The notes beneath the pieces were generated by a model. The model worked only from the letters and a program-made list of their open reading frames with translations. It was not told the DNA's origin and did not search any database. A stretch of 7,587 nucleotides of DNA from Mageeibacillus sp. UBA1257 (GTDB taxonomy: Bacteria > Bacillota > Clostridia > UBA1212 > UBA1257). The stretch is taken from the NCBI GenBank assembly GCA_002308775.1, contig DBVT01000074.1:21451-29037 (forward strand). The letters are read 5' to 3'. Each line of letters opens with the position of its first letter. Position 1 is the first letter of the stretch. A program made the position numbers and the translations under genes. This document shows, piece by piece, positions 1-5,654 of this stretch.

Positions 1-108
1 ACGGAGACAAACCCGGCCAACGACAAGCCGAAGAAGACGATCGCGATGACCAAGGTCATCGTTGACACTAAAGGAGTGGAATATCCCGAACCCGAAGTTA
101 TAAAATAA
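1..108 (+). CDS. 3' end of an unidentified protein (partial, 35 codons)
   Basis: Frame 1 is open from the first base to a TAA at 106-108; the other two forward frames hit stops by about position 63. The visible tail is 35 residues, rich in Lys, Thr, Pro and Glu, and ends in ..EPEVIK. It shows no recognisable motif, so I assign no function. The stop lies 83 bases before the next gene, and I see no convincing terminator hairpin in between, so read-through into the glycosidase gene is possible. The call rests only on an open frame at a window edge and could be chance. Confidence 0.5.
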   Translation, partial: TETNPANDKPKKTIAMTKVIVDTKGVEYPEPEVIK

Positions 109-177
109 CTCTCGTGACAAACGGGCTTTCCGGAACAGATCGATCGAATCGTTAATAAAAGACTGCCGGTTCGAAGC

Positions 178-183
178 GGAGGT
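178..183 (+). promoter_or_regulatory. Ribosome binding site of the lipoprotein glycosidase gene
   Basis: GGAGGT lies 8 bases before the ATG at 192. This is close to the ideal Shine-Dalgarno sequence and spacing. It supports the start that places a basic n-region and hydrophobic core at the N-terminus. Confidence 0.75.
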
Positions 184-191
184 ATTTAACT

Positions 192-1493
192 ATGAAGAAA
201 CGTTCTTTTGGTAAAATGACAGTCAGATGCGCGGCTCTGATCCTGACAGCTGTGCTGCTTTTTACATCTTGTATGAGTGAGCAGGAGAAACTGAAAAAGG
301 AAAAGAGAGACTATCTTCCGATAGAGATAACGGGTTACGGACTTCACAAGGCGAGTAACGGAACGATAACACTGAACGGGGAGCCTTTTTACGGGTTTGG
401 AGTGAACTGGCACGGATGCGTATCGATGTCGACAAACAGCAAATATGCGGAAGAATACTGGAAAGACCTGGCAAAAATGGGTGTGCCTTATGTCAGAATG
501 ATGTTCGGAGTGTTTTACGCTCGTGAGTACGACGAGTGGGACAAGCACAGAGACAGGTACCTGGCAAAAATGGACAGAGTGGTCGCATATGCCGAGAAAT
601 ATCACATCGGAATAGTCGCGTCCCTGATGTGGAACTACGGAGCGATCCCGGAGCATCTCGGTGAACCGATCGATATGATCTATCACAGGGAGAGTAAAAC
701 GGGACAGTATATTGAGGAATATCTCACCACGATCGTCGAAAGATACAAGGATTCACCCGCGATCTGGATGTGGGAGATCGGAAACGAGGCAAGCGAATCA
801 GCCAATACGGTGCAGTATATCGGCATCAGAAACGGTGTAAAATCTCTCGAAAACTGGACATATGAGGACCTTACGCAGTATTACAAACTCGTGGGAGACA
901 TAATTTTCGAGCACGATCAGTACAGGATGATTACGGGAGGCGATATGTCTCCCAGACACGCTTCGAACTCATTGAGAGACAACGGCGCCTGGTATCCGCT
1001 CGATACATACGAGGATACTCTCGAGACGATGTCTTATACGAATGTGGGACATGTGAACTGCGCGAGCGTACACTATCCTGATCCGGATACGTGGCTCGAC
1101 TATTATATGCGCGCCGCGAAGGAGCTGAATGTCGCTTTCTGGGTCGGTGAATTCCACGGAGAACTTTTCTACAATTTAGAAGACAGGATCTCTGCCGAGG
1201 AGAGCCCGGAAGAGGCGAATGAGCAGAAGACGTGGAACGATATCGTGAGCGTGTATCTGGAAAGAGATGTGCAGATGTTCACTACGTGGTGTTATGCGAG
1301 AGTCGAACAGCAGTCGGGAGATACGACGAGCCTCGAGATCGGTGCGTACAACGGTATCCACCAGAACTACTACCAGATGGAAAGGATCACAAAAGTCAAC
1401 GCCGATTTCGTAGCCGAAGGTAAAAACAGAGCGGCGGAATACTGGAACACAGCGACTTATCTTTTCTCCGACTATGATTTCAGCAAAAAATAA
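192..1493 (+). CDS. Lipoprotein glycoside hydrolase, GH5-like (clan GH-A)
   Basis: A 433-residue predicted surface lipoprotein, likely hydrolysing a beta-linked polysaccharide such as a beta-glucan or mannan. Residues 1-12 are basic, 14-25 are hydrophobic, and Cys27 in the context FTSC is the probable lipidated cysteine, so the enzyme would be anchored outside the membrane. The catalytic domain begins near residue 60 (LNGEPFYGFGVNWHG, residues 61-75). Clan GH-A landmarks follow in order: Arg102 on the early strand (YVRMMF), WEIGNE with Asn198-Glu199 as acid/base, SVHYP with His294 and Tyr295, VGEF with Glu320 as nucleophile, and Trp366 (TTWCY) after it. All are where GH5 cellulases and mannanases have them. 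Subfamily and substrate cannot be set by eye, and no carbohydrate-binding module is visible. It sits 85 bases upstream of the clp genes, where ctsR would normally be, with no obvious functional tie to them. Confidence 0.85.
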   Translation: MKKRSFGKMTVRCAALILTAVLLFTSCMSEQEKLKKEKRDYLPIEITGYGLHKASNGTITLNGEPFYGFGVNWHGCVSMSTNSKYAEEYWKDLAKMGVPYVRMMFGVFYAREYDEWDKHRDRYLAKMDRVVAYAEKYHIGIVASLMWNYGAIPEHLGEPIDMIYHRESKTGQYIEEYLTTIVERYKDSPAIWMWEIGNEASESANTVQYIGIRNGVKSLENWTYEDLTQYYKLVGDIIFEHDQYRMITGGDMSPRHASNSLRDNGAWYPLDTYEDTLETMSYTNVGHVNCASVHYPDPDTWLDYYMRAAKELNVAFWVGEFHGELFYNLEDRISAEESPEEANEQKTWNDIVSVYLERDVQMFTTWCYARVEQQSGDTTSLEIGAYNGIHQNYYQMERITKVNADFVAEGKNRAAEYWNTATYLFSDYDFSKK

Positions 1494-1578
1494 AAGATCC
1501 TGACATTTTACCGGGAAATAAGATCGAAAACGCAGGAAATATCATACGATTACAAATGAAAAAGTTGAGGATGAAATT
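1494..1578 (+). other. Intergenic gap upstream of mcsA; no CtsR or CIRCE operator seen
   Basis: This 85-base gap is the only place in the window, besides 109-191, where a promoter for the mcsA-clpC operon could sit. I looked for the CtsR heptad repeat (GGTCAAA-type tandem) and the HrcA CIRCE inverted repeat (TTAGCACTC-type arms) and found neither. TATCAT at 1540-1545 resembles a -10 box but has no acceptable -35 about 17 bases upstream, so I do not call a promoter. No terminator hairpin with a T-run follows the glycosidase gene either. Its mRNA may run into the clp operon. Confidence 0.45.
1567..1570 (+). promoter_or_regulatory. Ribosome binding site that fixes the mcsA start
   Basis: GAGG ends 8 bases before the ATG at 1579 (a second ATG follows directly at 1582). 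The same frame upstream is closed by a TAA at 1519-1521, and the codons between contain no cysteines. The short N-terminus of this McsA is therefore not a start-site error within this sequence. Confidence 0.6.
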
Positions 1579-2109
1579 ATGATGGAAGCCAGATATCAAA
1601 ACTGCTGCCCGCAGTGCGGGATGAAAAGGGAAGAGTTTGACGAAAAGAGAGAATTCGGATGCGCAAACTGTTTCGAGGTTTTCGCGTGGGAAGCGAGGAC
1701 TCTTCTTCTCGACACTCAGGGATGCGCCGTATACAAAGGCATGTCAGACGCAGAACAGGACGACGCCTTTTCCGAAAAAGAAGAACTCGGAAAGATCTAT
1801 GACAAGGAATACAGCGAGATGTTCGGAGATCAGGCGGCAAGAGCCGAAGAGGAAGAACGCGATGAGCAAAACGCCGGCGCGGAAACAGCGGACATACAGT
1901 TTGCCGAAGGAGAAGGATCCTCTGAAAGCGGATCGTCTGAAAGCGACAGATCGATGCCCGATGTCGTAAAATATCTCGATATCACGACCGCGATAGAAAA
2001 AGCCGTGGCGAAAGAGGATTACGAAGAGGCGGCAAGGCTCAGAGACGCGCTCAGGAAACTCTCTTCAAAACCGGAGAAAAACGATACTGACGAGGAAACG
2101 GAAAGGTAA
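1579..2109 (+). CDS. mcsA: McsA-like protein (UVR domain, single zinc module)
   Basis: A 176-residue homologue of McsA, the partner that binds and activates the protein-arginine kinase McsB in Firmicutes. One four-cysteine zinc module is visible: CPQC (Cys10, Cys13) and CANC (Cys28, Cys31), in the GMxxEEFxxxxxFGCxxCFEVF pattern typical of the second McsA module. The first module that McsA normally carries at its extreme N-terminus is absent. Residues 85-128 form an acidic, low-complexity linker rich in Glu and Ser. A UVR domain occupies about 136-162 (AIEKAVAKEDYEEAARLRDA), the helical hairpin also found in UvrB, UvrC and the ClpC middle domain. The stop is 5 bases before the mcsB start, so the two are probably translationally coupled. 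The identification rests on the zinc/UVR architecture plus position next to mcsB and clpC. Confidence 0.85.
   Translation: MMEARYQNCCPQCGMKREEFDEKREFGCANCFEVFAWEARTLLLDTQGCAVYKGMSDAEQDDAFSEKEELGKIYDKEYSEMFGDQAARAEEEERDEQNAGAETADIQFAEGEGSSESGSSESDRSMPDVVKYLDITTAIEKAVAKEDYEEAARLRDALRKLSSKPEKNDTDEETER
1915..1944 (+). repeat. Two 15-bp in-frame tandem repeats in the mcsA linker
   Basis: GGATCCTCTGAAAGC (1915-1929) is followed directly by GGATCGTCTGAAAGC (1930-1944), with one mismatch. In frame they encode Gly-Ser-Ser-Glu-Ser twice (residues 113-122). This looks like recent slippage or duplication in a flexible acidic linker and should mainly affect linker length. Confidence 0.8.
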
Positions 2110-2114
2110 GATTT

Positions 2115-3155
2115 ATGGCTGATCGGATCGACAAAAAAGAATGGTACAGAAGCGGTCATGAGGACGAAGGATATTTTGCGTCGTCAGTTTGTATTTACAG
2201 AAATTTCGAGGATGCGAATTTCATAGGCAAGCTTGATGCAAAAGGCGCCGAAACAGTCCTTGAACGGGTAAAAAGCGCCGCTGACAAGGATAAAACGTAT
2301 GGATTCGCTGATTTTGACGATTATTTCAACGGAAAATATCAATTTTACGACAAGATCAGATTCGCGGAAGAGTGGAAAGTGTCGAAAGGATTTCTCGATT
2401 CTGATCTTCCCAGGGCTCTTGTTACGGATGAACAGAATCTGTTCGTTTCCGTAAACGACACGGAACATTTGACGATAAAAGCGCTTTTTACGGGCGACAG
2501 TCTGAAAGAGGCTTATGATTGCGCAAAAGAGTTCGAACAGCTGACTCCGATGACGAAAAAATACGCTTTTACAGGTGAATTCGGATATCTTATGAGAGAT
2601 CCGTCTCTTGTCGGAACGGGGCTCAAGGCGAGCATCGTGCTTCATATTCCGGCGATATGCCACGCCGGAGCTTTCGGGGAATTTGACGATATAATGGCAG
2701 GCAGAGGCATAGAGGTCTCAAAGCCGTTCGGTGACGCGGAACCCAATTATACGGGACTCATAAAAATATCAAACGCCGCATCGATAGACGCCTCCGACAG
2801 GGAAATAATAAACAACCTTTGCGAAGCGGCAGCCGCTGCGGTGGAAATAGAGAAAAAATGCGAGAACGAGATAATGAAAACGAAGCTCGGTAATATTGAC
2901 GATATGGCATGGAGAGCGCTCGGAACGCTCAGATACGCGAGGTCGATATCGTTCAAAGAGGCCGTGAGATGTCTCTCACTCGTGCATTTTGGAATCAGAA
3001 ACGAAATAATAACGGGAATCGGGCCGTTCGGAATGGCCGAGATCGTTTTTACGCTGCACCATGCGGGACTTTGCAAAGCCACAGGTAAAACGATAGAGGC
3101 GAGCGACGATAACGAAGCGAGAGCTGACTATTTAAGAAAATTATTTAACGAATAA
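2115..3155 (+). CDS. mcsB: McsB homologue, probable catalytically dead pseudo-arginine kinase
   Basis: A 346-residue protein with the phosphagen-kinase fold of McsB, close to the family's usual length of about 350-365. Fold landmarks are kept: YRN at 28-30, VGTGLKASIVLHIPA at 166-180, KISN at 217-220, and the C-terminal helical segment around 264-296 (DMAWRALGTLRYARSISFKE). The active site is not kept. The SSRIRLARN motif reads ASSVCIYRN (22-30), so both ATP-binding arginines are Ser24 and Cys26. NEEDH reads NDTEH (114-118). The reactive cysteine of CPTNxGTG is Asp162 (DPSLVGTG) and the following RAS is KAS (Lys171). The RGxYGE motif reads SKPFGD (202-207). The C-terminal pArg-pocket motif RDxxRA reads DNEARA (332-337). 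The frame is uninterrupted, so this is not a frameshifted relic. Likely role by context: a non-catalytic partner of McsA and ClpC (inference). An AAGG ribosome binding site at 2103-2106 lies inside the end of mcsA. Confidence 0.88.
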   Translation: MADRIDKKEWYRSGHEDEGYFASSVCIYRNFEDANFIGKLDAKGAETVLERVKSAADKDKTYGFADFDDYFNGKYQFYDKIRFAEEWKVSKGFLDSDLPRALVTDEQNLFVSVNDTEHLTIKALFTGDSLKEAYDCAKEFEQLTPMTKKYAFTGEFGYLMRDPSLVGTGLKASIVLHIPAICHAGAFGEFDDIMAGRGIEVSKPFGDAEPNYTGLIKISNAASIDASDREIINNLCEAAAAAVEIEKKCENEIMKTKLGNIDDMAWRALGTLRYARSISFKEAVRCLSLVHFGIRNEIITGIGPFGMAEIVFTLHHAGLCKATGKTIEASDDNEARADYLRKLFNE

Positions 3156-3162
3156 AGCAGAT

Positions 3163-3168
3163 AAGGAG
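3163..3168 (+). promoter_or_regulatory. Ribosome binding site of clpC
   Basis: AAGGAG lies only 5 bases before the ATG at 3174. The core is strong, though the spacing is at the short end. It sits in the 18-base gap after mcsB and supports the start, which begins directly at the Clp N-domain. Confidence 0.7.
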
Positions 3169-3173
3169 AAGAG

Positions 3174-5654
3174 ATGGAACTTAAATTCAACGGAAAAGCA
3201 AACAAGGTGCTGAATATCGCTGAGGCGGAAGCGAGAAAGCTGCGCTCGGAATACATCGGAACGGAACATATCCTTCTCGGACTTATAATGGAGCCGAATT
3301 CAGTCGCCGGATCGCTTTTTAACAGATACGGCGTAAACGAGGAAGACGTCAGAGAAAAGATCATTTTATATAACGGTGTAAACGAAGTAAAACGTTCAAA
3401 GGACGACAGGATCTATTTCTCTCCGAAGACGCAAAGCGTTCTCGAAGCTGCAGACAGGGAATCAAAAAAGATGAACGCGAAAGCGATCGGAACGGAGCAT
3501 ATCCTGATGGGTCTTCTTTCGGAGCAAAACTGCGTCGCGATAAGGATCCTTTCAGAACTCGGAATAGACGCCGAGAATTTCATCGGCGATTTCGTGCAGA
3601 TGCTCTACACTGAGAGCGTTACGAGCAATGACGCGCCCGAATATGAAGATGTTCCTGAAGAAGAACCGTCCGCTCAGGAAGTTCCCGGCGAGCCCAAAAG
3701 CGGTGCCGCGACTCTTCGCCAGTACGGTAAAAACATGACGAGAGCAGCGAGAGAAAAGGCATACGACCCCGTTATAGGAAGGGAAAAAGAGATAAACAGA
3801 GTCATGGAAGTCCTCGTAAGGCGCACAAAGAACAACCCATGCCTTATAGGAGAGCCCGGAGTCGGTAAAACGGCCGTTGTCGAAGGTCTCGCGCAGATGA
3901 TCGCTGCAGGAAATGTGCCCGAGATAATGAAAAACAAGACAGTCATATCTCTGGATCTTTCCGGAATGGTAGCCGGCGCAAAATACAGAGGCGAATTCGA
4001 AGAGAGAATTAAATCCGCGATCAATGAAGTCATAAGAAGAAAAGATATAATCCTCTTTATCGACGAGATACATACGATAGTCGGAGCCGGAGCCGCCGAA
4101 GGCTCGCTCGACGCGGCGAATATTTTAAAACCTTCTCTTTCAAGGGGCGAACTGCAGGTGATAGGCGCGACGACACAGGAGGAATACAGAAAATATATCG
4201 AAAAGGATTCAGCGCTTGAACGCCGCTTCCAGCCTGTTATTGTAAAAGAACCTGACAAAGACAGTACGCTTCTGATACTCAAAGGACTGCGCGATAAATA
4301 CGAGGAGCATCACAACGTAAAGATCACGGACGAAGCTCTCGCGGCAGCTGTGAACCTCTCCGAAAGGTATATAAACGACAGATGTCTCCCCGACAAGGCA
4401 ATAGATCTGATGGACGAAGCGTCTTCAAGAAAGAGACTGAGATCGTTCATAATGCCCACGGAGCTCAATGAAACGGAAGAAAAGATAAGAGATCTTCGCG
4501 CGCAGAAAAACGAAGCTGTAAAAGTCATGGACTTTGAAAAAGCAAAAGAATGCCGCGACGAAGAAGCTAAGCTGAACGCAAAACTTGACGAACTCAGAAA
4601 AGAATTTGACGAGAAAAAGCAGCAGAGTGCAGGCACTGTCGATGAGAACGATATTGCGGCGGTCATATCTGACTGGACCGGTATACCTGTCACAAAACTC
4701 GGCGAGAGCGAGATGCAGAGGCTCATGAATCTGGAGAATGTTTTGCATGAGAGAGTGATCGGACAGGACGAAGCCGTAAAAGCAGTATGCAAAGCGGTGC
4801 GTAGAGGCCGTACGGGGCTCAAGGATCCAAAGAGACCTATCGGGTCGTTTATCTTTATGGGTCCGACCGGAGTGGGCAAGACGGAGCTCTCAAGGGCCTT
4901 GGCGGAGGCGTTGTTCGGAGACGAGAAATCGATCATAAGGATCGACATGTCTGAATTTATGGAGAAATTCACTGTTTCAAGACTGGTGGGTTCTCCTCCA
5001 GGATATGTCGGATTTGAAGAAGGCGGACAGCTCACCGAAAAGGTCAGAAGGAAGCCTTATTCTGTGGTTCTCTTTGACGAGATCGAAAAGGCTCATCCGG
5101 ACGTGTTCAATATTTTACTTCAGATCATGGAAGACGGAAGGTTGACTGATTCGACAGGCAGAGAAGTAGACTTCAAAAACACGGTCGTTATAATGACTTC
5201 AAATGTCGGGGCGAAGAATATAACGGAGCCCAAGACGATAGGTTTTACAGGTGTCGAGACGGATGCGGAAGCTCACGAAAGAATGAAAAAATCCGTTATG
5301 GAAGAGCTTAAAAAGAGCTTCAAGCCTGAATTTCTGAACAGAGTGGACGATATAATCGTATTCAAGACATTGAGCCGCGACGAGCTTTCTCAGATCGCAA
5401 GACTTATCCTGAACGGCCTTCTGAAGAGAGCGGGCGACTCGGGGATGAATATCACATACGACGACAGCGTTGTAAAACTCATAACGGACAAAGGCTACGA
5501 TCCGCTGTACGGCGCGAGACCGATAAAGAGAGAAGTGCAGAATCTCGTGGAGGATACGCTTTCGGAGGAAATGCTCTCCGGCAGGATCAAAGCGGGAGAT
5601 ACGGTCGAAATGACAGTGGGAGAAGACGGAAAGATCAAATATGTCAAAAAGTGA
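3174..5654 (+). CDS. clpC: ClpC, AAA+ unfoldase of the Clp protease
   Basis: An 826-residue hexameric ATPase that unfolds proteins and feeds them to ClpP. B. subtilis ClpC is about 810. The N-domain (1-145) holds two Clp_N repeats, each with an IGTEHIL motif (Glu31 and Glu108, at the positions where phosphoarginine docks in B. subtilis ClpC). Residues 147-180 form an acidic linker. D1 has Walker A GEPGVGKT (226-233), pore loop KYRG (270-273), Walker B ILFIDE (293-298) and arginine fingers Arg350-Arg351. The middle domain with a UVR-type coiled coil (about 430-485) keeps Phe454 in DFEKAKECRD, equivalent to the residue used for MecA-type adaptor binding. D2 has Walker A GPTGVGKT (563-570), pore loop GYVGFEEGG (610-618), Walker B VVLFDE (631-636) and FLNR with Arg723. 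Ile689-Gly690-Phe691 is the tripeptide loop that docks onto ClpP. All functional elements appear intact. Confidence 0.97.
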   Translation: MELKFNGKANKVLNIAEAEARKLRSEYIGTEHILLGLIMEPNSVAGSLFNRYGVNEEDVREKIILYNGVNEVKRSKDDRIYFSPKTQSVLEAADRESKKMNAKAIGTEHILMGLLSEQNCVAIRILSELGIDAENFIGDFVQMLYTESVTSNDAPEYEDVPEEEPSAQEVPGEPKSGAATLRQYGKNMTRAAREKAYDPVIGREKEINRVMEVLVRRTKNNPCLIGEPGVGKTAVVEGLAQMIAAGNVPEIMKNKTVISLDLSGMVAGAKYRGEFEERIKSAINEVIRRKDIILFIDEIHTIVGAGAAEGSLDAANILKPSLSRGELQVIGATTQEEYRKYIEKDSALERRFQPVIVKEPDKDSTLLILKGLRDKYEEHHNVKITDEALAAAVNLSERYINDRCLPDKAIDLMDEASSRKRLRSFIMPTELNETEEKIRDLRAQKNEAVKVMDFEKAKECRDEEAKLNAKLDELRKEFDEKKQQSAGTVDENDIAAVISDWTGIPVTKLGESEMQRLMNLENVLHERVIGQDEAVKAVCKAVRRGRTGLKDPKRPIGSFIFMGPTGVGKTELSRALAEALFGDEKSIIRIDMSEFMEKFTVSRLVGSPPGYVGFEEGGQLTEKVRRKPYSVVLFDEIEKAHPDVFNILLQIMEDGRLTDSTGREVDFKNTVVIMTSNVGAKNITEPKTIGFTGVETDAEAHERMKKSVMEELKKSFKPEFLNRVDDIIVFKTLSRDELSQIARLILNGLLKRAGDSGMNITYDDSVVKLITDKGYDPLYGARPIKREVQNLVEDTLSEEMLSGRIKAGDTVEMTVGEDGKIKYVKK
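5628..5654 (+). promoter_or_regulatory. clpC-radA translational coupling region
   Basis: The radA ATG at 5641 lies inside the last codons of clpC, whose TGA is at 5652-5654, giving a 14-base overlap in different frames. A weak GGAAAG (5628-5633) lies 7 bases upstream of the ATG. Overlap plus a weak site suggest that radA translation depends partly on ribosomes finishing clpC. Confidence 0.6.

Noticed and set aside
62..87. TTGACA at 62-67 as a -35 box for the glycosidase gene
   Set aside because: No -10-like hexamer lies 16-18 bases downstream (the nearest, around 82, is too close), and it falls inside the upstream coding tail.
1556..1582. Eight-codon mini-ORF (MKKLRMKL) just before mcsA whose TGA overlaps the mcsA ATG
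   Set aside because: It could be an attenuating leader, but no ribosome binding site lies at a usable distance upstream, and such short frames arise by chance.
2115..3155. mcsB as a pseudogene
   Set aside because: The frame is uninterrupted at normal family length, has a ribosome binding site, and keeps the fold motifs. A selected non-catalytic protein fits better than a decaying gene.
3255..3505. Near-identical 20-bp sequences at 3255-3274 and 3486-3505 (19 of 20 matching) as a possible DNA repeat element
   Set aside because: Both encode the IGTEHIL motif of the two Clp_N repeats. This is the ordinary internal duplication of the ClpC N-domain.
3674..5035. Long minus-strand open frames opposite clpC (for example 3674-4282 and 4310-5035)
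   Set aside because: They run antisense to a clear ClpC reading frame. Their translations are low-complexity Ser/Phe/Leu-rich with no motif and no ribosome binding site, as expected for shadows of a gene rich in Glu and Lys codons.
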